Assembly: GCA_032718475.1 (NCBI GenBank) | Contig: JAUCBJ010000798.1 | Location: 1-21,359 of the forward strand | DNA: 21,359 nucleotides | Direction of reading: 5' to 3' | Source of the DNA: Nemertoderma westbladi | Lineage: Eukaryota; Xenacoelomorpha; Nemertodermatida; Nemertodermatidae | Shown: positions 9,251 to 17,375 of the stretch, in pieces | Layout of the letters: every line of letters begins with the position of its first letter | Numbering within the stretch: the first letter of the stretch is position 1 | Program-made: the position numbers and the translations under genes | Notes under the pieces: generated by a model | The model's input: only the letters and a program-made list of their open reading frames with translations | The model's database searches: none | What the model was told of the DNA's origin: nothing

Positions 9251-9832
9251 AGACGACCAGCTCAATTTTGTCAATAAGCCGGTAAATCATTTTCAATGAA
9301 AGCCATCGGCAGCATCCTGATGGTGGATTGTGTGGTGGTAGCACAAATTTGTTGTTTATGCTCGTAGCAATCTCAATGCAGCCTGCCGATTATAGGTAGA
9401 TACAATACAATTTCGATAGAAATATAGGCGGTTTTCTTTTGATTACAGTATTAGTATAATACAATAGCAGCCTTCACAAAAATGTTCATATTATATCCCA
9501 CTGCAGAATGTTATGCAAATTACGTTCATCCACATCCATAGTTTCCTATCTTGGCGTGGGATGGGATTACATCCAACAGTTTGCTGATATATTGAAGCAG
9601 CCAATGAATGAGTAGAAAATAACTAAAGAACATTATAGAAACCTACAAAGTGAAGCATCTAATACAACCAACCAGTTTATATTTTAAATTTTCCTCAGTT
9701 TCTGAAAAAAAAATTTATTTATTATATTTGTTTTCTTGAAAGATTTTATAATATAGATATGTATTTTAAGAAAATAATAGTAATACAACGATTAAGAAAT
9801 ATTATTCAATTGAGATACCTATCCCAAATTTA
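9251..9832. other. non-coding stretch, nothing recognised
   Basis: AT-rich DNA with stops in all frames and no long repeat. It contains poly-A/T runs (about 9704-9725) but no coding signal I can support. It may hold distal 5' control DNA of the K+ channel gene. Confidence 0.4.
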
Positions 9833-9955
9833 AACTTTGCAGTAAACTAATTATTTTATTATTTGGAATTGTGTAGTAGTACAAGTTCCTATGATAACTT
9901 TGCAGTAAACTAACTTTATTTGGAATTGTGTAGATATAGTACAAGTTCCTATGAT
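9833..9955. repeat. tandem duplication of about 60 bp upstream of the K+ channel
   Basis: Units at 9833-9895 and 9896-9955 share aactttgcagtaaactaa, ttatttggaattgtgtag and agtacaagttcctatgat, with small gaps between. A weaker third echo (caagttcctcgat) reaches 9995. The array ends 51 bp before the channel's ATG, so it lies in the promoter or 5' UTR. A regulatory role is possible but nothing in the sequence proves it. Confidence 0.8.
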
Positions 9956-10006
9956 ATCTAGAACCATATCACAAGTTCAATTCAAGTTCCTCGATTACAT
10001 TTACTA

Positions 10007-11017
10007 ATGTCTGGAATACCAAAAATAATTGCAGATAGACACCACCAAAATCAAAATCATGAAATTTGTCATATAGCAATCAACATTTTAATATTCAGTA
10101 TATACACCATATTGGGTTCAATTATGTTTAATTATGTTGAAAATAACGATAATCTATCTCGACCACAGCCACAAAAATTCCAACTTGCTGTGAAACACTA
10201 CAATTCAATGAACGTTGAATATATTATAATGCATCTACGAGACCTCACAAATACCAACAAGACTTGTTTGGAAAGTGAAGATAAAAGTGAAAGGGTTAAT
10301 TTTACCCAATCACTTAAAGATCTCATCTCCTACCTTGATGCTCAACAAGTTCTAATAAGAAATACACATCAAACGTTTCTAGAGAGTCTCTCATTGACAT
10401 TGGCTATTTTATCAACTGTAGGTTTTGGTAACATAACACCAAAGACCTATGTTGGACAGCAGTTGGTTATTCCATATGCAATGTTTGGTATACCATTATT
10501 CATATACGTAATGTCATCATTTAAGGTGTTCCACCATAGGGTTCATCAAAAATTGCAGATTATTGTAAACTATATTCCACTTCGTGGAGAGAGAATTTCT
10601 GCCATTGTTTATCACATAATTCAAATAATTGTATCTTACATGATTTTCATAATAGTTCCAAGCGTTGTTACCTGCTACTTTGAGGGATGGGAGTTTCTAC
10701 AATCTCACTATTTTATAGTTGTTATGTTTACAACGATTGGATTTGGAGATTACAGTCCAACATTTGCTAGTAGAAAATTTGATACCAATGGCGTTGTAAT
10801 ATCCGTTGTTTTGTACAGTATATTTGTTCAATGTGGTTTATTATTCGCGATTTCTTATTTTGCATATATTTTTGAGAGGTTCAACAAAATGCACAATTGT
10901 GGTATAAATGATTTGACTAGATGTATTTGCTCAGCAGATTGTAAGAAAAGAAAAGTCGATATAAAAGAAGTGAATTGCCGAAATGCAGACATTAACCCTA
11001 TTAGCACCGGGCTATAA
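10007..11017 (+). CDS. two-pore-domain potassium channel (K2P/KCNK family)
   Basis: The intact 336-residue ORF starts at the first ATG and has no intron. The layout is that of K2P channels: cytosolic N-terminus, TM1 (about 22-44), a long extracellular cap (45-120) with a cysteine at 87 and glycosylation sites NKT (84) and NFT (98), pore loop 1 with filter TVGFG (137-141), TM2 (about 150-172), a basic intracellular loop, TM3 (about 199-224), pore loop 2 with filter TIGFGD (243-248), TM4 (about 262-288) and a short cytosolic tail. Two such subunits form one background K+ pore in the plasma membrane. The length is normal for the family. The tail, CICSADCKKRK then NPISTGL, is short, and its last codons lie next to repeat-like DNA. 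No frameshift or stop suggests a pseudogene, though the lack of introns allows an old retrocopy. The subfamily cannot be named. Confidence 0.93.
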   Translation: MSGIPKIIADRHHQNQNHEICHIAINILIFSIYTILGSIMFNYVENNDNLSRPQPQKFQLAVKHYNSMNVEYIIMHLRDLTNTNKTCLESEDKSERVNFTQSLKDLISYLDAQQVLIRNTHQTFLESLSLTLAILSTVGFGNITPKTYVGQQLVIPYAMFGIPLFIYVMSSFKVFHHRVHQKLQIIVNYIPLRGERISAIVYHIIQIIVSYMIFIIVPSVVTCYFEGWEFLQSHYFIVVMFTTIGFGDYSPTFASRKFDTNGVVISVVLYSIFVQCGLLFAISYFAYIFERFNKMHNCGINDLTRCICSADCKKRKVDIKEVNCRNADINPISTGL

Positions 11018-11041
11018 TATAAAGTGTACAAATAGCGGGCA

Positions 11042-11081
11042 GGGGGGGGGGGGGGGTGGGGGTGCCCCCCCCCCCCCCCCC
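11042..11081. repeat. G-run/C-run hairpin just after the channel stop codon
   Basis: Fifteen G, T, five G, T, G and then seventeen C form an almost perfect palindrome 25 bp past the channel's stop. On one strand it could make a G-quadruplex and on the other an i-motif, or a GC hairpin in the transcript. The exact run lengths may be sequencing-dependent. Confidence 0.85.
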
Positions 11082-11089
11082 TCTGGAAT

Positions 11090-12330
11090 CTACAAGTTTC
11101 AATGAAAACGTCTGATTATTTTTGTTTGTGCGTAGATTTCACTTGTCTGAATCCGAACGAGTAAAAAATTTTCGTAAAAATGTACTGGTGTGGATATTTT
11201 GCAGCGCCAAAATTTCTAGTAGTGAACAATTTTAAAAAAATTTAAAGTTACAATTTTCGTCTAATCTTTTTTAATACAGGTTTTCTGTGGCGCAGAATCC
11301 ATTGGGAAATATTTAAAAATTAATTATCTGATTACTATAAATGGCTGTTTTAGTGCACTATGTAGGCAAAAAAATGAAAAAAACAAGTAACCAGCACTTT
11401 TCAGTTTGTACACAAAATCTTAAACTCAGATATACGATGCTATAAATTCACATTTTCAGGTTTTCTGGGGTGCTGAATCTAATGGAATATATTTCTAAGT
11501 TGTCAGATCATTGCTACTCATATTTTTCCGCGTAATATGGCAAATTTTGGTGCTAGCAACACATTGTGTAGCCATTAGCATAGAGTACAAGTTTGAGATG
11601 TCCAGTACTATTTTTATTAATTCCATCGGATTCAGGACCCTCAAAAACCCACATAACGCAAGAAACAAGATGATACTATCTATTGATCAATTTGCTTATT
11701 TTGAAAAATATAGTGCAGGCACAACAATTTTCACCCAACGCCGAAAAATACAAGTTTGAGAATTCTTATGCAATTTTTATTTATTCCATTGAATTTAGAA
11801 CCCTCACAAACCGATATAACGCAAGAAACAAGGCGACAAAATTAATTTATATATTTGAAGGGTTTCATAATTTGTTGCTAGCACCAAATTTTGCACCCAC
11901 TTTCGAAAAATACACGCATGAGTTGTCTGTCTATTATTATTTATTCCAATGAATTCAGAACCGCCATTAACTTCTGAGAAATGTTGAGTGAAAAATAAGT
12001 TGTCACAATCCATTGAACTATTGAATGGATTTTGAAAATTCGTGCTAGTACCAAATTGTGCACACAGCACCGAAAAATACAAGTTTAAAAAGTTCGAAAA
12101 AAAACAAGTTTGATACGCTTGGTGCAACTCATATATATTCTATCGAAACCAGAACCCAAAAAAATCCCTATTTTGCAAATAACAGGTTCAAACAATCAAT
12201 TTAAAAATTGACATATTTCAAATTTTGGTGCTGGCAACAAAATTTGGCACCGACGGAAAAAAATCAAGCTTGAATTTTCTAAATCAATTTATATGAATTC
12301 CATCTAATTGCGAACACAAGAAACCGGTGT
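11090..12330. repeat. degenerate ~165-bp repeat array, units in both orientations
   Basis: From about 11530 on, a motif series repeats: a tacaagtttg-like word at 11586, 11750, 11911, 12078 and 12263 (spacing 164, 161, 167, 185), preceded by a ggtgctagcaac-like word and followed by a ttccattgaattcagaaccc-like word at about 11620, 11785, 11945, 12140 and 12300. In 11090-11500 similar words appear reverse-complemented: ggtgctgaatctaatgga near 11470 and ggcgcagaatccattggg near 11289, 180 bp apart. So about five forward and two inverted units can be seen. Identity between units is low and there is no ORF worth keeping. It looks like an old satellite or the repeat-rich body of a non-coding element. 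Confidence 0.6.
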
Positions 12331-12441
12331 ATATGAAAAATATAGATGTTACAAATTATATTTCATGAAATTTTATTTTCAAAAAATTTCTCAAAAAAGT
12401 GCCAAAAGTTGGGTTAAAAAATGGTGATATAACTCGAAAAC

Positions 12442-12641
12442 TTCTCAATATTTTTGAAAACCGTTTTCACTATTAGGAAGGCAATAGATTTTTAGGAAAA
12501 GTAGTTATGTATAGTATATGAATTTATAATATAATATTATATTCTCAATATTTTTGAAAACCGTTTTCACTATTAGGAAGGCAATAGATTTTTAGGAAAA
12601 GTAGTTATGTATAGTATATGAATTTATAATATAATATTATA
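12442..12641. repeat. perfect 100-bp tandem duplication
   Basis: 12442-12541 and 12542-12641 are identical over 100 bp. Each copy starts ttctcaatatttttgaaaac and ends in a TA-rich stretch. Complete identity inside otherwise decayed DNA means either a very recent duplication or an assembly artefact. Confidence 0.95.
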
Positions 12642-12821
12642 TATGTTATATATTATAGTTATATAATTTATGTAATTACACTAAGCTGCATGACAAACAT
12701 ACAGTAGTTCATGACAAGAATAAATGAATGTGTTGGAGTAACCTATACTCATACTCAATAGTCGTCATTCTGTTCGTATCTTAATAGTTCAGCAGCCGGT
12801 TCCACCAACTTTCACTAACAA

Positions 12822-12930
12822 GTTAGTGCCACTAACCGCTTAGGGTGGTGTTAGTGGCACTAAGATAAGTGGCACTTAATTTAACTGTCCCACAACGACC
12901 ACTAACACTAACCCTATGCTTAGTGGCACT
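12822..12930. repeat. cluster of AGTGSCACT palindromes
   Basis: Four copies of a 9-bp palindrome with a single central base lie within 106 bp: agtgccact at 12825-12833 and agtggcact at 12853-12861, 12868-12876 and 12922-12930. Their flanks extend the symmetry: gttagtgccactaac (12822), ttagtggcactaa (12851), taagtggcactta (12866). Half-sites (ccactaac) lie between. It could be a binding-site cluster or the core of a foldback element just upstream of LINE A copy 2. Confidence 0.7.
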
Positions 12931-13046
12931 TCTGTCCATCTTCAGGATTTTATCTCTGGAAATGGATTGTTTTCGGCTGGAACCCAGTTCAAGAAGCGAA
13001 CTGGAAAGCTATGGACTCATAGTGGACCCATTAGGAATAGAAGTCC

Positions 13047-14408
13047 CCGATAGACCATATTCTGTTTCGTAGGAAATACAGGAGCTCTATACAAGACTGT
13101 AATGCATTTACACTTCGACCCTTCTCCAGTGATCACCGCCTTATTGTGGCCAAGGTAAGACTTAGTCTGCGTGCTAGCAGAACAACGAAGTCTGCCTTGC
13201 CGCAGCATGACTGGTCCTCTCTGTTGCAACAGCCAAGTGTGAGATCCAGTTTCACACTACATCTGAGCAACAGTGCCGAAATGACCTTCATAAGGCGCAG
13301 AAAGAGTCCCGACTCAAACAGACTACAGCGGCCAAGAATGCAGTTAAGGCTGCATCTAGGTCCCTGAACAGGCAGTACTCTGTTAATCTACAGGAGCTAA
13401 TACACCAACAGGTTGATGCCACCAATGATGCTGACGACAGCAGGCAATCATCCCAGGCATGGAAATCGATCAATCTGCTTACTGGGCGGAAAAGCCAACC
13501 AACCACCAAGGTTAAGGCTGAATCACCAGCCGATCGCCTCAATGGTTGGAAAGCCCACTTTGAAAAGCTCCTCAATAATGACAGGGTATTGCCTGATAAC
13601 TTTATAGAAGTAAAAGTGTCTGAGTCTGTACTCCCAGATATTCCCATTGGCGATATCTCCTTTGCAGAAGTGAAGGCTGCTGCAAAGTGCATTAAGACCA
13701 ATCGTGCCAGTGGAGTAGATGGTGTTCCCCCTGAGGTCTTTAAAATACCTGAGTGTTTAAAGCTCATCTATCCCATCATAGTAGACATGTACCGAATAAC
13801 AAGAGTCCCACAAGAAATGAAAACAAATAAGTTGGTGCCAGTTCCCAAGAAGGGCAACCTAACACTCTATGGTTCTTTTCGGGGAATCTCATTGATCTCG
13901 ATTGCTGCAAAGCTATACAATAGGATTCTATTAAATCGCATCAGGGATCCCATTGAGAGACTGCTCCGTGGAAATCAGAATGGGTTCCGTAAAGGTCGTG
14001 GGACCATGGAGCCCATTTTGGCACTTAGAAGGATAATTGAAGAATTATCAAAAAAGAAAGACAGGCATCTGGCTGTTATCTTTGTTGACTTCTTCAAGGC
14101 CTTTGATTCAGTCTCTCGCTCACGTATGTTCAGCATACTTTCATTATATGGGATTCCTGATGAAATTATTGCAGCAATCAGATCAGTATACGATAGTTCG
14201 ACAACATTTGTGTCTACTGTTGACGGTGACACAGAACCATTTGAAGTGTTATGGGGCGTCCTCCAAGGAGACACACTTGCACCATTCTTGTTCATTATTG
14301 TGGTTGACTATGTTCTACGCATGTCCTTAGATCATTATAATGATGATGGGGTGATGATAACTCCACCTACTGGCTCCAGAAGTCGAGGAAATCCTGCCAA
14401 GTACCTAA
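13047..14408 (+). pseudogene. LINE A copy 2: endonuclease tail, linker and RT N-terminal part
   Basis: Pieces in order: DHILFRRKYRSSIQD (13047), SSDHRLIVAKVRLSLRAS (about 13121, the conserved SDH end of an APE endonuclease), a frame change with a TGA at 13208, then one long open frame (13211-14408). That frame carries RSLNRQYSVNLQEL (13357), ASGVDGVPPEVFK (13708), FRGISLISIAAKLYNRIL (13877), NGFRKGRGT (13979), VIFVDFFKAFDSVS (motif A, about 14078), GVLQGDTLAPFLFII (motif B, about 14256) and ITPPTGSRSRG (about 14358). About 126 bp kept by copy 1 is missing near 13272. Reading stops soon after the PLE junction, before the catalytic FADD box. Confidence 0.88.
14394..14408. repeat. 15-bp target-site duplication of the PLE, left copy
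   Basis: ctgccaagtacctaa here matches 16528-16542 exactly. LINE A copy 1 has the bases only once, which confirms a true target duplication. Confidence 0.92.
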
Positions 14409-14450
14409 ATTGTCGACATGCTGCAGCTAGGGGGTCTGCCATTTACGAAG

Positions 14451-14504
14451 ATTTATAATATGTTAAGGATAGAGGGTCTTCCCCAGCAATAAAAACGTTT
14501 TGTA
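14451..14504. repeat. 54-bp PLE inverted repeat, 3' copy
   Basis: Starts atttataatatgttaagg and ends acgttttgta. It is the exact reverse complement of 16474-16527 over all 54 bases. Confidence 0.97.
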
Positions 14505-14512
14505 TTATTATT

Positions 14513-14554
14513 ATTCGCGAGGCCTTTCGGGCCTAAACCCTTCTTCAGGCGATT
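14513..14554 (-). ncRNA. hammerhead-ribozyme-like motif in the PLE
   Basis: On the minus strand: CTGAAGA (14548-14542) fits the CUGANGA core; agggtttaggccc follows as stem II; GAAA (14528-14525) is the second core block; AGGCCT (14525-14520, its first base the last A of the GAAA) is a palindromic stem III; C at 14519 is the base before the predicted cut. Stem I pairs aatcgc (14554-14549) with gcgaat (14518-14513), with one mismatch. Minimal hammerheads with very short stem III, thought to work as dimers, are known from PLE repeats. Weak points: the base pair next to the core in stem II is A-C, and no sequence search was possible. It is on the same strand as the RT. Confidence 0.5.
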
Positions 14555-14724
14555 AGTAGAATAACAGAAAAACAGAAATTGAAATTTATACAGGCACAAC
14601 TGCAAAATACAGAACAGTGACCGGTACCGGTACAGCCTAAACAATGTATTGCTCAGGACAGTAGCCAATCACATGCCACTACCGGTAAAAGTACTGTAAT
14701 GTAATTGGATTAGTTTTAAAGTAG

Positions 14725-15131
14725 GGTCACCAATATTAATAATAATGATAATTAATAATACACTACTAATACATTAAATTGCATACCTAATGAAACTACC
14801 TATATGCACCTGAAATAAATTAGGAAAATTATCTACTGTAGTTAATTGAAAGCACCAATATTAGAAATTAAAAGTTATATTTTTTAAATTTATTCACGGA
14901 TAGTACAGTAGTTAAAGTAGAGAAAGGAACCGATATGAACTGTAGTTGGATATAGCAAATAGACTAATTAAGAAATCAACAATATTAATAATAATAAAAA
15001 TAGTATAAAATAAAATATAAAAACTTTTAGTTTGGAAGTGGAATGTTTGTTTATATAGTAGCACCAATACTGGAAAACGATTTGAAAACCACAATTTAAC
15101 GCATAATAGTATGATATAAGCACCAATATTA
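14725..15131 (-). repeat. degenerate CACCAATATTA repeats in the PLE 3' region
   Basis: The word caccaatatta or a near match occurs on the plus strand at 14728, 14853, 14978 (caacaatatta), 15062 (caccaatac) and 15121, with the first three spaced about 125 bp apart. The DNA between is AT-rich and open in no useful frame. These look like worn tandem units in the 3' untranslated part of the PLE. Confidence 0.45.
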
Positions 15132-15183
15132 AATTAATAAATTCTTACTACAATATTGAAATTACGAATGATAATGAGTGGAA

Positions 15184-16464
15184 TTATATTGGCGGTATAA
15201 CTTTATTTAGTGGGGGACGTAAAGTGTTAATATACCAGCTTTCATAAGCAAGACGTAGTGTGTCATCTCTACAGTGTAAAGTGGCAGTGACAGACTTAAT
15301 CGGTATTAGGAACTGGGGCGGTACTGTTAAATAGTAGGTGTCGACAGGCTCAACCGGTGTTGGGTTAACCTGCGGTTCCCAACGTCGTAGTGAGCGGATT
15401 ATACGTGTGGGGTATCCTTGGGTTAAACACCCTTCAAGGTATTTATCCCGGTATATATATTGCATAGTAATATTGCATAGTCTTCGAGTCTATCAGACAG
15501 TCTCCTAAGTCGTAACAGTTGTGATTTAACTATGTTAGTAAGCATAATGGGTCCATATGCACTGTTGAAGTTAATGGGAACCTTGTTACTACATGGCTTT
15601 TTATAAGGCGATACAATTAACATATTATTAATTACGGTTATAGTCATATCTAGAAAGGTAATACTTTCTGAAGAGAATTCAGCAGTATACTTAATATCGC
15701 TATTATTGTATAGTGCGACTGAGGCATTATTAGCATTAGCTAAAATTACTTCAATATCACTAACATTTAATAACTTATTGAACAATAAGAAGCCATCGTC
15801 TACTACTCTATGGTAGAAAATGGGAGGGTAAATAAAAGTACTTATAAAGTGTAGTTCTAAACGTGACACCGCTATACATGAGTAGGCAACAGACACACTG
15901 CCTCCCATTGCACCACCCTTAATCTGTAAATATATCTTATTTCTGTACTGGAAATAATTGTGAGTTAAAACAAATCGCACCAGTGATACAATTTCAACAC
16001 AAGTTAGAGAAGTTCTACTTTCTTGTGTAGTGTCCTCCTCTAAGGCTGCTAAAAGTGCAGTGCAACCAAGATCTAAATCCATATTCGTGAACATGTCCAC
16101 GATGTCTAATGTAACCATGGTGATATCTCCATCTACTATGGATGGTATGCTGGATTTGAATGCGTAAGAACTTGGAACATACGACTGTAAGGATACCATC
16201 CATAATTGGGGATAGAATGGAATGACAAAATTTAGATAGGGGGGCTGTTAATGAAAAGGTGGAGGCTATAATCGGGCGACCTTTAGGTATTATTTTACCA
16301 TTTTCCCAGTGGATCCACTGGCCTATCGGCTTATGATCCTTCCAGGTATGCCATATATAGCTCATAAGTGGGTTTTTGGGGATTAAATGAAAACTTGCGT
16401 ATGGAATTTTAGATTTAACGGAATTTATTAGCGCCGTTAATATTTTAGTAAATTCAGGGGTGGG
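15184..16464 (-). pseudogene. Penelope-type reverse transcriptase, N-truncated, two frameshifts
   Basis: On the minus strand the first frame opens about 16464 and reads KIPYASFHLIPKNPLMSYIW, then TWKDHKPIGQW and KGRPIIAST, the PLE-type RT entry. A shift near 16195 leads to a 258-residue frame (16199-15423) with motif A (VTLDIVDMFTNMD, Asp about 32), motif B (GGAMGGSVSVAYSC, about 95-108), the catalytic box RVVDDGF (about 131-137), FLDMTITVINN and VSPYKKPCSNKVPINFNSAY. A second shift near 15460 gives YRDKYLEGCLTQGYPTRII and ends at 15184 with YESWYINTLRPPLN. That ending recalls the close of a GIY-YIG endonuclease, but there is no room for the whole domain and no GIY..YIG motif. The protein copies element RNA at the insertion site; this copy is dead. 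Confidence 0.78.
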
Positions 16465-16473
16465 GTCACATCA

Positions 16474-16527
16474 TACAAAACGTTTTTATTGCTGGGGAAG
16501 ACCCTCTATCCTTAACATATTATAAAT
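16474..16527. repeat. 54-bp PLE inverted repeat, 5' copy
   Basis: Exact reverse complement of 14451-14504. It directly abuts the right target duplication. The hammerhead-like motif beside the other copy is absent here. Confidence 0.97.
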
Positions 16528-16542
16528 CTGCCAAGTACCTAA
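16528..16542. repeat. 15-bp target-site duplication of the PLE, right copy
   Basis: ctgccaagtacctaa, identical to 14394-14408. LINE A sequence resumes directly after it with ctgatctagac. Confidence 0.92.
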
Positions 16543-17333
16543 CTGATCTAGACTTTGCTGATGACTTAGGAGTACTCTCAGAATCATTAGAGGGAGCCCA
16601 ATGGCTCCTCAGCTCATTAGAACATGCTGCTTCTAGTGTTGGTCTTTTTATTAACTCCAGAAAGATCAAAATTCTGACAGTTAACTTTGAAAGTCCTCAG
16701 CAAGTCTCTGATCGGATGAGCATAAGCTCAAAGGATGGTATGCTTGAGCATGTGGACGACTTCTGTTACCTGGGATCATGGATCCGGAAGTCAGGTGAGG
16801 ACCTTCGAATACGTAAGGGAAAGGCATGGGCAGCCTTGAATAGGCTTTCCAGGATTTGGAAGTCACCGAGAATTAATCGGAAACTTAAGGTCCGATTATT
16901 TAGAGCAGCAGTAGTCCCAGTACTCCTCTACGGGAGTCTATGCTGGGCTCTAACTGCTGAGGACACCAAATCTCTGGATGGCACATTCACAAGAATGCTA
17001 CGCCGGGTTCATTGTGTCATGTACAATGCACACATCTCCAACCAGACACTATATAACATTGGAGGTGTCTCATTGGTTCCCCCAAGCTTGACACTAGAAC
17101 AAAATCGCCTCCGCTTTGCAGGACATTGCTTTCGCCGTGAGGACCAGCCAGTGCATAATCTTGTACTTTAGCAGCCTCATGGAGTGAATAAGCATGGTGG
17201 ACAGCCCATGACTTTCTTGAGACGCATCTTAAAGGACACTGGCCTTGAAGATGCGGATGATCTAGCAAATGTCATGGGTGATAGGGAGTTGTGGCGGCGC
17301 AATTTTGTTGACAAGCTGGCACAGCATTCTTAA
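16543..17333 (+). pseudogene. LINE A copy 2: RT catalytic box to C-terminus
   Basis: One open frame begins with DLDFADDLGVLSESLEG (catalytic FADD box, 16545-16580). It continues with GLFINSRKIKILTVNF, DDFCYLGSWIRKSGEDLRI (about 16756), KLKVRLFRAAVVPVLLYGS (about 16880), RMLRRVHCVMYNAHISNQ (about 16990) and RLRFAGHCFRREDQPVHNL. A TAG at 17169-17171 replaces the tryptophan codon that copy 1 has there. The frame then continues through MTFLRRILKDTGLEDADD to the family stop at 17331. The TAG is the only lesion in this half. The ATG at 16716 is internal and not a real start. Confidence 0.9.
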
Positions 17334-17375
17334 AAATGCAGCTGCAATGCAGCATGCCGATCCTAGTAGTATATT

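Larger units (their letters stand above)
14409..16527 (-). mobile_element. Penelope-like retroelement, 2.1 kb, inserted in LINE A
   Basis: The insert lies between copies of a 15-bp target duplication. It carries 54-bp perfect inverted repeats (14451-14504 and 16474-16527), a minus-strand RT of PLE type, and a hammerhead-like motif near its 3' end. A short inverted copy of 3'-end sequence at the 5' end is a known PLE feature. On the minus strand the element begins directly with the repeat (16527), while its 3' end extends 42 bp past the other repeat (14450-14409). The N-terminal RT region is missing, so the copy is 5'-truncated. The region 14560-15180 is non-coding and repeat-rich. Confidence 0.82.
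13000..17345 (+). mobile_element. LINE A copy 2, split by a Penelope-like element
   Basis: LINE A homology runs on the plus strand from the end of the APE endonuclease (certain from about 13047, probable from about 13000) to 14408, and continues from 16528 to a 3' end near 17345-17375. The two halves meet within the duplicated bases ctgccaagtacctaa, and copy 1 shows the uninterrupted sequence at the matching point (about 5303-5320, minus strand). The 5' half of the element is missing. The copy is better preserved than copy 1 in the RT region. Confidence 0.9.

Noticed and set aside
11511-12127. Three frames of 80-107 codons in the repeat array
   Set aside because: They follow the ~165-bp repeats and share peptide pieces for that reason; composition is that of AT-rich non-coding DNA.
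11090-12641. A CRISPR-like array
   Set aside because: Units are ~165 bp, diverged and without unique spacers between short identical repeats; the genome is eukaryotic.
12869-13072. 67-codon plus frame before LINE A copy 2
   Set aside because: It begins within the AGTGSCACT palindromes and ends in LINE endonuclease sequence in the wrong frame.
14451-16527. A DNA transposon bounded by 54-bp terminal inverted repeats
   Set aside because: The insert codes for a reverse transcriptase, has a 15-bp target duplication and an extra 42 bp outside one repeat; this suits a Penelope-like element better.
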